A stretch of 64,000 nt of DNA from Enoplolaimus lenunculus (taxonomy: Eukaryota; Nematoda; Enoplea; Enoplida; Thoracostomopsidae), in contig JASANG010003380.1 in NCBI GenBank assembly GCA_030248215.1, positions 62,001 through 126,000 of the forward strand, read 5' to 3'. Below the pieces are notes generated by a model that was not told the DNA's origin, did no database searches, and saw only the letters and a program-made list of their open reading frames with translations. Shown piece by piece: positions 32,470-42,953 of the stretch. Made by a program: the position numbers and the translations under genes. The number at the start of each line of letters is the position of its first letter. The stretch's first letter is position 1.

Positions 32470-34552
32470 TGCAGTCACCTCTGAAAATTTTCTATCCACT
32501 CACGAATGGTCGGATCACATCACAGTGCACAGCAGCGCTTCGAACCTGAAAAATGCAACAACAAAAATTGCAATTCGTCTAAAAGCGTTGTATAGCAACA
32601 AACAACTGCGTCGGCAATTCAATGGCGGAAAATATTCCTATACAATTGACGATTTAGAGCCAAACACATGGTACGGTCTTGAATTTCATTCTGTTAGTTC
32701 AGCTGGTTATACTGCAGTTTCAAATTTCGATACAAGTCTGGTACAAACTTTGCCAGCCGATGGGGCACGTGGATCCAAGGAGTCTCAAATCGCTCACGCT
32801 GAAGGACAGTTGGTTGCCGAACAGCGCTTTCAAGTGAACTGGACGTCTGAGGCTTCGCGAACGTTTGATGTCGTGGGCACCAGTGTGATTGTATGTAACG
32901 GTGGTCGGAATTTGAGCAGTAGAGTATGGCTGAACGACTCGTTTCCGAATGAAATTTTAGAAATTGAGTTAAATTCGACTAAATTTGAAATTTCACAAAC
33001 TAGCGAACATTTGGCGAATACGTTTACAACCGACGATATTCAATCGCCCTGGGTCGAAGTCAGTGCTATCCCTGAAGATGGATGTGGAAACTTTTGTTGG
33101 ACTTATTGGATATTCCTTCGAGATAAATCGGCGGATCGATATAAAAGTGGCCAAGAAACATGCGTACCGCTAGCGAAATCACAAACCCGTGTGCCGCTAT
33201 TTATGCCACCCAGCGTTTACCTTATTGGAGACTCGCTTATCATTGGTCGCAGCAGTGATTTGAATTCAGCTGAACGCATAAAACGTGACGGTCATCAACC
33301 TGAAACCACTTCTTCGACTATGGAAAACTCAAATGATTTTACAACTCAGTCGTGTCATTGTAATGCCACCACTGGCGATGAAATCCAAAACGTTGCACCT
33401 GTTTCTGATCAGAGCGCTACTACAATTTCGTTGAAAATTCAACGACACCTGACTACTCGACTAACCAATCTCAACTCAATGGATGTAGAACACGTGATCG
33501 AATTCAACGAGGAAGATATTGAACAATTTGAATCGAACGAAGACTACGAAACGGTAGTGATTAAAGGGTTATCACCAGGCGACTGGTATATGCTATCGAT
33601 GACGTCATCGCTAACTGAACCTGTACAATATTCCATGGAAAATGATAAAATATTCACAATTGCTGATCAAGAAATGGAAAAATCTCGCAAATTGGATGGT
33701 GACAAGAAATTTTTCGACGTTATGAAGCAAGAACATGACACAGAAAACGGGGTATCCTCGTATGCTGGCGAGCTTCGGCAAGCTGCGGCGAAGTTTGACG
33801 TTCGAATTTCGCAAACTGCCGACGTGATTATAGTTGTTTCGACTCTACTTCCAGATGAACTTGAGCTGATTATGGAAAGCGTGTTGAATGAGACGTGTTT
33901 TGAATTTAGTAACAATTCGAATTTTACTTCTGCAACGATTTTGAACGCAGCAAACGCAAACGAAATTATACTAGTCGCAAATATAGTTGAAATATTTGAA
34001 ATAACAACGATCGACGGAAAAGAGTCGATAACAATAGTACCAAATTTGACTCAAAGTGGCTGTGACGTATTTTGTTGGAATTATACCATCGCTGTTCGTG
34101 TGTTGAATAAATATTTTCCACTGGGCGCAGAATGTGCCAGCGCTCAATCGCTACTTGAACGGTTTCCAGTCAAACGAATGTGGTCTTCGATGGTTCAGCG
34201 TGGGCGTAACGAAAGTTATAGTAATTTTACTGAAAACAATAATGAATATTACAATTATGAAGATGATATCAGCACTGATGAGTCATCTGAAGATTATGAA
34301 AACGGTGAAGCGAGCACGAATTCACAGGAACCGGAAACAACTGATTCGGAACCGGATGAAACGAAAGATATTGTGGAAAATGTTCCAAAACATGCCAGTA
34401 AAATCAACTATAACGCTCGGTCGACAGTATACCCGGTACGAATTGTTAATCGGTTCGTTGAAAATTCTGCCTACTCACCGCAACTTTGCCAATTTAACAG
34501 ATGGGTGACAATTTTGAAACTGTTGATATCTGGTCAAATGTTGTTGATATAA
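32417..34552 (+). CDS. Secreted two-module Fn3-like / C-x3-C-W protein, probably GPI-anchored (711 aa, single exon)
   Basis: Unbroken 711-residue frame. It has an N-terminal signal peptide (MSFTITILLIYRFLSQT), many N-x-S/T sites and a short hydrophobic C-terminus (about residues 696-711) with no cytoplasmic tail, as expected of a GPI-anchor signal. Two copies of one module are visible: residues about 35-260, with a fibronectin-III-like stretch (LEPNTWYGLEFHSVS) followed by CGNFCWTYWI, and residues about 335-585, with LSPGDWYMLSMTS followed by CDVFCWNYTI. An acidic Tyr/Asn/Glu-rich linker (about 600-650) precedes the anchor. It is a clear paralogue of the gene at 43782-45611 (for example FCWTYWIFL is shared). 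I do not recognise a named family. The start at 32417 is the first codon of the open frame; a truncated duplicate of this start lies 99 bp upstream. The stop lies inside the target duplication of a hAT-like element. Confidence 0.9.
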   Translation: MSFTITILLIYRFLSQTNAVTSENFLSTHEWSDHITVHSSASNLKNATTKIAIRLKALYSNKQLRRQFNGGKYSYTIDDLEPNTWYGLEFHSVSSAGYTAVSNFDTSLVQTLPADGARGSKESQIAHAEGQLVAEQRFQVNWTSEASRTFDVVGTSVIVCNGGRNLSSRVWLNDSFPNEILEIELNSTKFEISQTSEHLANTFTTDDIQSPWVEVSAIPEDGCGNFCWTYWIFLRDKSADRYKSGQETCVPLAKSQTRVPLFMPPSVYLIGDSLIIGRSSDLNSAERIKRDGHQPETTSSTMENSNDFTTQSCHCNATTGDEIQNVAPVSDQSATTISLKIQRHLTTRLTNLNSMDVEHVIEFNEEDIEQFESNEDYETVVIKGLSPGDWYMLSMTSSLTEPVQYSMENDKIFTIADQEMEKSRKLDGDKKFFDVMKQEHDTENGVSSYAGELRQAAAKFDVRISQTADVIIVVSTLLPDELELIMESVLNETCFEFSNNSNFTSATILNAANANEIILVANIVEIFEITTIDGKESITIVPNLTQSGCDVFCWNYTIAVRVLNKYFPLGAECASAQSLLERFPVKRMWSSMVQRGRNESYSNFTENNNEYYNYEDDISTDESSEDYENGEASTNSQEPETTDSEPDETKDIVENVPKHASKINYNARSTVYPVRIVNRFVENSAYSPQLCQFNRWVTILKLLISGQMLLI

Positions 34553-34554
34553 CC

Positions 34555-34869
34555 AAGAGTGGATAATCGCTATTTAACAACAGTGTCCAACTGGGCACGT
34601 TCTGTGTAGAAAAGAATGTACCCGGCACGCGGTGCGTTTTTGCCCTACACCCCATTATTTAGGTCGGGGTACAACCGGTGCAAACCATAGCACTTTATGT
34701 ATGCTGCGTCAAACATGGCTCCCTTTATAGTTTAATTTAGGGTTAATTATGTGATAGCGACCCCTCTCCTCTAAACAAGGGGGGTCGGCCAAAAACGCAA
34801 CACCCGGTGGTACATTTTGCACCATGCGGGACCCCAAGAGTTGCACACTCTTGTCATTATCCACTCTTA
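34555..34869. mobile_element. hAT-like MITE at the stop codon of the 711-residue gene
   Basis: AAGAGTGGATAAT to ATTATCCACTCTT, with ATATAACC duplicated at 34547-34554 and 34870-34877. The left duplicate contains the gene's stop codon TAA. Confidence 0.85.
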
Positions 34870-34877
34870 ATATAACC

Positions 34878-35045
34878 AAAAGTTGATGATCGTGTTATTA
34901 ACAAGAGTATCTAACTGGTTGCATTCTGTGTATAAAGGAATGTTCCCAGCGCACGTTGCGTTTTTGGCTTATCCCTCCTTTATTTAGGGAGGTATATTCG
35001 GTTGAACTATTGTCTTTAGTGTTCACTTTGACTGTTATAAATATT
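34878..35045. mobile_element. hAT-like MITE, left-half copy
   Basis: Resembles the left half of 34555-34869 (AACTGGTTGCATTCTGTGTA, GCGTTTTTGGCTTATCC), directly following it. Confidence 0.6.
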
Positions 35046-35152
35046 GAGTTTTTTACTCGTTTGCACTTTTAAACGCTATCTGTATTGTTATTTTGTCACC
35101 GGAAATTTAGGAAAGAGACACATTCCGTCTATTCGTCTCCTTGCATATATAC

Positions 35153-35295
35153 GGCAAATGTAAAGCACAGGAGCGGAACAGTATTATAAGCATATCTCTT
35201 ACCTTAAAGCCTGAACAAAAAATGAGTCTAAAGCTTGAGTGTACTCTATTGCCGTCCCACAGAAAATCGTTCTGCCCCTGATCTTTACACGGACC
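35153..35295 (-). mobile_element. TTAGGC element, array nearly lost
   Basis: GGCAAATGTAAAGCACAGGA to CCCCTGATCTTTACACGGAC. Confidence 0.75.
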
Positions 35296-35352
35296 TTTTT
35301 CACAAAAGCCAGAGTCCGCCACCGAAATAAACACGATGGTCTTGAAATATAG

Positions 35353-35572
35353 ACCGATATTCTCAAATATGTAAAGCAACTATCATCAGTTAGTGATAGG
35401 TTTTCAAACTCACTAACTGTTACAGCTGTCGGCCTCAAAATTGGTACAGAAGTAGAGTAAGTCATATGCAAACGATGCGCTGAACTTTGAGCTGTCGCAT
35501 TCACTGGTTCGAAAGTTGAAACATTTATCATCAACTGATGATAGGTGCTACACACATTTGAGAATACGGGCC
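35353..35572. mobile_element. MITE, ATTCTCAAATGTGTATAGCA family
   Basis: GATATTCTCAAATATGTAAA at the left; TGATAGGTGCTACACACATT and GAGAATACGGGCC at the right as inverted tips. Confidence 0.75.
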
Positions 35573-35747
35573 ATGATTTTAATTTGTTTTAGTTTTTGGT
35601 ATATAAAACACAACTGTGTTGAATATAACTTCTAATTTGAATGCCAATTTGTATATAATTAAACTGCAATCGTCTAAGTTGTGATGAACGCTCATGCTAT
35701 AAAATAAGCACTATTCGCCTAATTACGCGTCTCCGACCATTTATTTC

Positions 35748-36030
35748 GGCCAATGTTAACTCTTTTAAGGTCGTAACACTCTATTAAGCATATTTCTAAG
35801 CCTGAGCGCAAAGCTTCAGCGTAAAACGAAATGTAAATATTGAGTCTATGCCTAAGCCTAAAGTGTTTAAGTGTAAGCCTAAGCCTAAGCCTAAAGTTCC
35901 AGTCTAAGTCGAAGCCTTAGCCTAAAGTTTAAGCTTAAAAGCCAATGCCTAACCAAAAATAGTCGAAAACCATTAGCCTACTCTATTGGAGTCTACGCGA
36001 TAAAACGGAACGGTCCTAAAAGTAGCTGGG
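35748..36030 (-). mobile_element. TTAGGC element, related to CTTTAAGGGGCG subfamily
   Basis: CGGCCAATGTTAACTCTTTT to GGTCCTAAAAGTAGCTGGGT; several CCTAAG runs. Confidence 0.7.
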
Positions 36031-36044
36031 TCATGATTTTCATG

Positions 36045-36165
36045 CGCCACAGCACAAAGATCAGGGTGGAACGTTTTTGTGCTAGACTGCGATAGAGTTA
36101 AAGCTTAAGCTATAGACTACTTTGTTTTGTTTTTAGGCTAAGGTTTAGCCTTAGGCTTAAGTGAG
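36045..36165 (+). mobile_element. TTAGGC element, right end missing
   Basis: CACAAAGATCAGGGTGGAAC then CAAGTGAGATATC after a short array. Confidence 0.6.
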
Positions 36166-36277
36166 ATATCAACGTCCCACAGCAATTTAGTTAGAAATTA
36201 GCTAGTCCACATGGATTGTGTTCCTTTTAATGCGAGCGAAGCATTGGTCAATACCATACCATATGCTTGTCGAAATA

Positions 36278-36724
36278 CTGTATTGACCCGAATAAGAGGG
36301 AGAGGGGTAATAAGAGGGGGGTCCACATTTTGAATCAGAATCAATTGGAGTCCGCAACACTAATAAAAGTCCGTAAGCGGATAGAGGCCCTAAACCCTAA
36401 TTAGAGTCCATAAATGTCAAATAACCCTAATTGTAGCGCATAAATGACTCCAGCACCAAATAACTTGAGTTCAAAACTTTACAGCGTACTTAAATTTTGA
36501 AAGTGCATTCCTAAGTATAACCTTGCATTATCGCTCAAGCTATTGACACAAAACGAATAAACGTTTAACTCAACGGTAAATTGCAGTACCGGATATATAT
36601 CAGTAACAAAAAGCGGCGGAGCGTGGGTTAAAAATAAATAGCAGTCTGTAACCGAATAATAAGGGGGGTATCCTCTGGAGAGGCCAAATAAACATCAGTC
36701 CCCCCTCTTATTCGGGTCACTACA
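36278..36724. mobile_element. GACCCGAATAAGAG-family MITE
   Basis: CTGTATTGACCCGAATAAGA to CTCTTATTCGGGTCACTACAG, TA-flanked; full length. Confidence 0.85.
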
Positions 36725-37057
36725 GTATTAGAATTATGAAACCAAACAAACATTAGTAAAACCAGACTGGGCAGGGTCCATGGATACGCCGGTCACGACT
36801 TCAAAAGGCAGACTTCAAGTATTTAACAATGGTGAATGTGAATTTTTGGTTTTCGGTTGGCGAATCAGATCCGAGATTGATCGAGTGTTCTCACATTTGA
36901 GTTTGCTTTGAGATCAACCGTTCCAGCTCAGGTTAAGGCCGTCCACATTTTTACGGACCAATGGAATGGATCAGACGGAATTGTTCACCACGTGCTGTTG
37001 AAGGCAAAATCGCTAGCGAATCGATTGAGAAGACAGAAACCCGACGCCGCTAGAGCC

Positions 37058-37195
37058 AACGCCGATATTCTCAAATGCGTATAGCATCTATCATCAGTTA
37101 ACGTTAGGTTTTCAAACTGTGGAACATCCACAATTGCAGATCCCAAAATGGTACTGAAGTTAAGCAAATCAAACGCAAACAATGTGCTGAAATGC
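37058..37195. mobile_element. MITE, ATTCTCAAATGTGTATAGCA family (left part)
   Basis: GATATTCTCAAATGCGTATA, ATCATCAGTTAACGTTAGG; joined directly to a hAT-like half element. Confidence 0.65.
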
Positions 37196-37365
37196 GGCGT
37201 CAAACATGGCTCCCTTTATAGTTTAATTTAGAGGCATTCATGTGATAGCGACCCCTCCTTCAAACAAGGAGGTGATAGGCCAAAAACGCAACCGCTCGGC
37301 GTTACATTTTGTACTAAGCAGATCCCAAGAGTTGCACACTCTTGTCATGATCCACTCTTGGTATT
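37196..37365. mobile_element. hAT-like MITE, right-half copy
   Basis: TCAAACATGGCTCCCTTTAT through GTTGCACACTCTTGTCATGA to CCACTCTTGG, matching the right half of 34555-34869. Confidence 0.75.
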
Positions 37366-37467
37366 ATATTTAGTCCACAGATTTCAGCAAACTCCGTATA
37401 CAAAAAATACGGCTTCAACCACACAAAGGTCTTTTTTTGCTAAATCTGTGATTAACCTTGATATTAA

Positions 37468-37730
37468 GCCCTTCTCACATTGAGTTGCCTGTAGGCAACT
37501 CAGTACAGTGTATATACGTTAAATAGTATATATCGCACCGTGTTTAACAATTGCAACACGTATACATAATACTAAATCACCACAAGACGTGAGAGCCCCC
37601 TCGGGCTCGAGCGTCGATCTCCTATAGCTGAGTGGTGATGGTATACGCCTCCCACTCCAGTCACTGGAGTTCGAATCCTAGCATAAAAGTAGGTCTCAGG
37701 AGAAATTGAAAATATTCATGTGAGAAAGGG
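37468..37730. mobile_element. piggyBac-type MITE with tRNA-like core (inverse)
   Basis: TTAA on both sides; GCCCTTCTCACATTGAG to CATGTGAGAAAGGG. The plus strand reads TAGCTGAGTGGTGATGG and GGAGTTCGAATCC. Confidence 0.8.
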
Positions 37731-38050
37731 TTAATAGAAAACTCGTAATGCGAAAAATTCAAATGAATATTTTTGAACGTAGCTTGAAAATGCGAAAATT
37801 AAAAGTTTCTCAGGTAAGGGGCATTTTTCTGGTATAGCCAAGACTCGGACCACGTGGCTTTGTAAGCTATTACGCAACTCGCTACAGGTGCTACACAGTT
37901 GAGAATACGGCTCGTTAAAGTCGACTTTAATATCATTTCGTTCAACAACCTTCTACCGCTGACGTACGCTTGAATCGATGCCTACTCACCAATTATTGGG
38001 CTGTATATATGCCAAAATACAGTGATTGTCGTGCCAAGTATTCAAAAGTT

Positions 38051-38232
38051 GGCCCACGTACAGAACAGGGCCGGTTCGTTTTCCGGCTGGGCTGTAATAG
38101 CGTCAGTTTAAGCTTTAGACTAACTTTTTTGCTTGGGTTTTAGGCTTAGGCTTAAGCTCAACAACAGGCTCATCCTTATGAGGTTTAGGAATATGCTGAT
38201 ACTACTGTTCCGTCCCTGTTCTATACATCGGC
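38051..38232 (+). mobile_element. TTAGGC element, GTACAGAACAGGGCCG subfamily
   Basis: GGCCCACGTACAGAACAGGG to CCCTGTTCTATACATCGGC. Confidence 0.85.
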
Positions 38233-38842
38233 TCATGAATTGGTGCCTATACAACAATTATTGCGCTGTATATATGTCAAAATACAGTGGTTGTCGTGCC
38301 CAGCATTCCAAAGTTTTGAGGGTTTGTTCTGAAAAAAGACCAAGTGAAATTTTGATTTTGCAGTAAAAACACTGTTGATTATTAAAAAAAAATTGTTCCA
38401 AATATTATCTTTTACAGGCTGTGTTGGCTCATGTAAAGACCAGGGGCGAAACAACAAAAAATTGACAAATATTTTAATCATCGCAAAAGGCTCCCACCTC
38501 GGAAGTTATTTTATTTGAGGGGAGGTGCACTTTAGCCTACTGCGGCACTCCCTTCTCACGGTACGTTCGTATTAAAATAATTACTTATGGCTGTGGAGCT
38601 GATTTTGGGCCCAACCCTATCCGGTACTGTACTTAAAAAACGTCCAGTCTTTAATCCGGAAGTCATTATTCAATCATACCATATAATATGGTCTTGGCAG
38701 TTAAAAATAGCTTTTAGACATATATTTACTAAAATTACTCTCATTTTGTTGTAATATGTTTTGGAATGACGCTGTAAGATTAGATTTGATTTCAGCAAAG
38801 TATAATTGTAAGTCTTTGGCGTCTTAAATTTTTAGGTTTCAA

Positions 38843-38885
38843 GATCATGGGCGGAACGTTTTTCTGTGGACTTAAATATGGTAAG
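38843..38885 (+). mobile_element. TTAGGC element, tip fragment
   Basis: AGATCATGGGCGGAACGTTT; continues into a GC-rich element. Confidence 0.5.
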
Positions 38886-39000
38886 CACGTCCGGCGCCGT
38901 CCGTAGCTGTCCCTCATGATGCAGTATAGTAAATGAATTACTCATGTAACATACCGTATGATAACGGATGGCGACGGACGGTACCGGACGGTGCAGCACT
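38886..39000. mobile_element. GC-rich hairpin element, probable tipless copy
   Basis: The GTCCGGCGCCGTCCG ... GGTACCGGACGGTGC palindrome resembles the cores of 54762-55161, but clear tips are absent. Confidence 0.45.
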
Positions 39001-39006
39001 CAAGTG

Positions 39007-39451
39007 CTGTAGTGACCTAAATAAGAGGGGGAACTGATATTTATTTGGCCTCTCCGGAGGATACCCCCTGTTATTCGGTAACGGACTGTTATTTATTTGT
39101 AACCCACGCTCCGACACCTTTCGTTTACTGATAAATCCGGTACTGAAATGATGCGTTAAATTAAACGTTTGTTTATTTGCATTGTATCAAAAGCTTGTGC
39201 GATAATGCAAGGTTATACAAGAATGTACTTTCAATACTTAAGTGTGCTTTAATGTTTCGAACTCAACTTTATTTGAGCCTAAGTCATTTATGCACTACAA
39301 TTAGGAATAATTGACATTTATAGACTCTAATTACGCTTTTGGGGACACTATCCTTACGGACTCTTATTAGGGATGCGGACTGCTATTGATTGAGACTCAA
39401 AATGGGGACCTCCCTTTTGTTACCCCACCCTCTTATTCGGGTCCCTACTGT
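39007..39451. mobile_element. GACCCGAATAAGAG-family MITE
   Basis: Inverse copy: CTGTAGTGACCTAAATAAGA to TCTTATTCGGGTCCCTAC. Confidence 0.85.
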
Positions 39452-39463
39452 ACAGCGCCATCA

Positions 39464-39560
39464 CTCTACGCCTAAGCCTGAACATAATATAAGTTTAAAG
39501 CTTAAGCTTACTCTATTCCAGTCCCACGAATAACGTTTAGCCTCTTAACATTACGTAGCT
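39464..39560 (-). mobile_element. TTAGGC element, right fragment
   Basis: TACGCCTAAGCCTGAACATA to TTCCAGTCCCACGAATAACG. Confidence 0.55.
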
Positions 39561-39714
39561 CGGAGAGTTTAACGGAACTTTTTCCACTGAAAATGAAATT
39601 TAAGTCAATCGTATGATGGACAAGTTTACATCAAGAAAGTAAAGCTGGCCGAGTAGTGCTATCATTTTCTGCGTTTTAAGCTTATCAACGCTTAATGGAA
39701 GTTTTAGATTGTAG

Positions 39715-40040
39715 GGCCAGATATTATCAAATATGTATAGCAACTATCATCAATCATCAGTTAGTAATAGGTTTTCAAACTCAGTAACTATCGCAGTTAA
39801 AGACTTTTATTATTGGGCTCGTATTTTCAAACGTGTATAGCAAGTATCACCAATTAGTAATAGGTTTTCAAACTATTAACGAACTGTTGCAATTGCAGAT
39901 CTCTAAATTTGCAGAAGAGTAGAGTAAAAATCGAAAGCAATAAATGTGCTGAATTTTAAACCTCACCATTCTCTGGTTTGAAAGTTTCAAGACCTATCAC
40001 CAACTGGCAACAAGTGCTACTCACATTAGAGAATACGGAC
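39715..40040. mobile_element. MITE, ATTCTCAAATGTGTATAGCA family (with internal duplication)
   Basis: Two left ends in a row (39720 and 39830: TATAGCAACTATCATCA, TATAGCAAGTATCACCA) and one right end AGAGAATACGGAC. Confidence 0.7.
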
Positions 40041-40193
40041 ATAGAACCGTAGACTTTTAACCACTGCAGCGACGCTTTTATAATCATTTTAACTGCGAAA
40101 ATAATTTCTGAACGAGACGGGAGTTGCAATTTTTTGAATACCTAACATATTTTAATTAATGATTCAAAATTAGTAACCAAAATTTTACCAACA

Positions 40194-41837
40194 ATGTTTA
40201 TCAAACCAAAGACACTGGCTTTGTTGTTTTGTGTCATACTCGTTCAACTCAATTGGATGCGTTTGGTAAAATCGCAAAACGTTCTCGACGATATGGAAAC
40301 AATTTTAACCAATGAAAATTCATCTACAACTGAGACTGAACTTGTCTACCAATCAAATTCAAAGAAATCTGCTCTGGATGAAATAAATGACGCGGCAGCA
40401 AGTGAAAATTTGGCACTTCCAGGGTATGGTCACACAGGCGACTTGGATTCGAAGCTAACCAGAAAAGAATCTCATGAAATCACTGACGCTTTGACCAATG
40501 AAAGTTCGGCATCTCATGGCTCTGCTCTCGTCCACCAATCGAATGCAAGAAAATATAACATACGGGATGATATAAATGGCGCGATACCGAAGGATGATTG
40601 GGCACAACAAGAGGCTGATCATACCGAGCAATCCGATTTAAGTGAAAATGAACAACAACATCGAATCGCTGACGCTTTGACCAATGAAAATTCGGAACCG
40701 CAACACCCTGCTCTGGGCCACCAATCGTATTCAAGGAAATCAAACGTTATTGATGAAGCACATGACGGGGTTGCTAAGGAAGCTTATGCACATAATGAAG
40801 CTGGTCACATTGACCAATTGGATTCACAGAAAATTGACAATTACAAAGAAGAGATCGCTGACATTTTATCCAATGAAAATTTAGCTCCACAAGCTTCTGA
40901 TCTTGCACACCAATTGGATTCCTGGAAGTCTCATACACTGGGTGGAGTAAGTGAGACGGAAGATACGCAAAGTTCCGCCGATCAAGAGGCTAGCTACATT
41001 GACCAATCGGATATAAGGAAGGTTAAAAATTACAATCAGGAAACCGCTGACGTTTTATCCAATGAAAATTTGTCACCGCAAAGCTCTGATTTCGCGCACC
41101 AGCCGAATTTAAAGGAACTTGAAAACCACTCGCACGAAATCGCTGCTTTAACCAATGAAAATTCGGCAACTCAGCAATTTGACACCGTCCACCAATCAAA
41201 TTCCAGGAAATCTGGCATTTCCAATGAACAAAACGCCGCGTCCGCCAATGAAAATCCATCTATGCTTGAGTTTAACCACATCCATCCGCCAGACACAGGG
41301 AAATCAAGACGAGGCCTCTATTCGCAGTTCAAAAACAATACAGGCACCGACAATTTAGGGCATCCAGGCAATGGAGGCTCAGGCCCACACAGAGGGTCCC
41401 ACGGTCGGCAGAGGACCACAGACAGCTTCACAACCAGCGATGAAGGGCTCACCCCTCCGGCGATAATAACTCCGAAACCGAGGAAAACAGGAAATTTTCA
41501 AGCGGGGGGCAGCCACAGCAACCAAAGTGCGAAACTTTGTGGTTTTTCTCTCCTAGAAAAAATTAAAAAAAAAAATCCCATAAAACCTATTCCCTATTGG
41601 TTCCATAGACAGGGAGCTAGCAGAAAAATATATATTTGGAAGGCACCGAATAATTTTGGGGGTTCGTACATATGCAATTCAAGATTGTCTACTTTAGTCC
41701 GAGTCTATGTGGGGGCACCAGTCAATATGGAGGGTGGCACGGCTTCACAACGCCTGCCACCGGGACGCCCTTGTCCCCATAGGTGGTCGAGCTCCAGTTC
41801 AACCACCGTGAAAAAGTTCATAAATTGTCAAGCATAA
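40194..41837 (+). CDS. Secreted repeat protein, six LTNEN repeats (547 aa, single exon)
   Basis: A 547-residue frame. Residues 1-28 are a signal peptide (hydrophobic LALLFCVILV). Residues about 30-370 consist of about six repeats of some 62 residues, each opening with LTNEN or LSNEN (at about residues 38, 100, 162, 225, 288 and 319, the fifth unit being half length) and continuing xxxHQSNSRKS. A Gly/His/Ser-rich stretch (about 385-445) follows, and then a basic tail with four cysteines (near 449, 494, 527 and 545). No known domain is recognised. The protein is hydrophilic and low in complexity, so it is probably extended. It lies between the two C-x3-C-W paralogues. Open antisense frames across the repeats are shadows of the repetition. 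Confidence 0.85.
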   Translation: MFIKPKTLALLFCVILVQLNWMRLVKSQNVLDDMETILTNENSSTTETELVYQSNSKKSALDEINDAAASENLALPGYGHTGDLDSKLTRKESHEITDALTNESSASHGSALVHQSNARKYNIRDDINGAIPKDDWAQQEADHTEQSDLSENEQQHRIADALTNENSEPQHPALGHQSYSRKSNVIDEAHDGVAKEAYAHNEAGHIDQLDSQKIDNYKEEIADILSNENLAPQASDLAHQLDSWKSHTLGGVSETEDTQSSADQEASYIDQSDIRKVKNYNQETADVLSNENLSPQSSDFAHQPNLKELENHSHEIAALTNENSATQQFDTVHQSNSRKSGISNEQNAASANENPSMLEFNHIHPPDTGKSRRGLYSQFKNNTGTDNLGHPGNGGSGPHRGSHGRQRTTDSFTTSDEGLTPPAIITPKPRKTGNFQAGGSHSNQSAKLCGFSLLEKIKKKNPIKPIPYWFHRQGASRKIYIWKAPNNFGGSYICNSRLSTLVRVYVGAPVNMEGGTASQRLPPGRPCPHRWSSSSSTTVKKFINCQA

Positions 41838-42035
41838 TTGCACGTTTCACTGCAACTGCTGTAAAAATAATTAAAAAATTTACACTGTTGTACGTTGCCA
41901 GTTCCTTATTTGAGCAACAACAACTGCCGATAGGTGCTACGCACATTTGGAAATACGGCTCCGAATAGACCTATAACAGAATGTTTTTATAAAACATTAA
42001 GTAAACTAAACTCTTATGCGCTGAGTAGGATGCAG

Positions 42036-42235
42036 CACTGCAAAAAATGGTGAGTCAAATTAACTCTCTTCGAAATAGACTTTTCCTGACTACACAAACT
42101 GAGTTAAAATTTGACTCCGCCAGAGTCAAGTTCGACTCAATTTGACTCTGCCGGAGTCGAATTTTAACTCAGTTTGTGGAGTCAGGAAAAGCCTATTTCG
42201 GAGAGAGTCCATTTGTCTCACAATTTCTTGCAGTG
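42036..42235. mobile_element. Mariner-type MITE, GAGTC family
   Basis: CACTGCAAAAAATGGTGAGT to TTCTTGCAGTG; long inverted arms. Confidence 0.8.
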
Positions 42236-42953
42236 TGTAGTGACCTTTATAAAACAGGGCGAATGAAATCTTTGGCACATTTGAGCTTGAATTTCCAACA
42301 ATTCGGCTACGTTCTTGAATGTATTTTTCAAACCGCCCGCTTGAACAGAACTGACCAGATTTGGTTTAAATTTCACCTGATCCAAGAAGTATTACAACAC
42401 ACGAATTGCTTACTATTTATGGACTGTAGTTTAAGGACTGTTGAATTCCATGCATCTATGAACTTTAATTATAGTTTCTTTAAATTTATTGCAATTCGTC
42501 GTCCGACAACTTGTCACAGAACAGTGTCATAAGCCTATAAGCCCAAGCATAATTCTTAATCTTAAGCCTAAGGATAATAGCGGAATGATTAGCGACAAAT
42601 GGTTGAATAGGCGAAATTTCGCGTTACCAGTTGTCGGTCGACGAGTTGTCGTAATACGAGAATTATAATTGGGATTTAATATAGAGAGCACTCTTGTCCA
42701 AGTCTCGTTCTTGTTCGATTCATTACGGTATTATGCAAATTCCACAATATGATGCGTACATTGTCAAACATATTTTAAATATTACAAAACAATTTATTAA
42801 TATTAATAAAATTCTATTTCAATACAACTAGCAATTTTAGTAGGCGCAAAATGTTAACGGTTCGAAAGACTAAGAATGTGCCATGCAACGAAGTTCACAC
42901 GCCATGTACCTGCGGGGCTAAAACTTGTCAAAGTAAGAACCAAAATATTCGGC

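Noticed and set aside
34134-34508. 124-codon frame inside the 711-residue gene
   Set aside because: Alternative frame of the acidic linker; the main frame has homology to the paralogue.
37600-37690. Functional tRNA gene on the plus strand
   Set aside because: A and B boxes are present, but no acceptor stem closes and the same core recurs in every copy of the TTAA-flanked element.
40480-40743. Antisense frame with FHWSKRQRF repeats
   Set aside because: Shadow of the sense repeats of the secreted LTNEN protein, which has a signal peptide and the longer frame.
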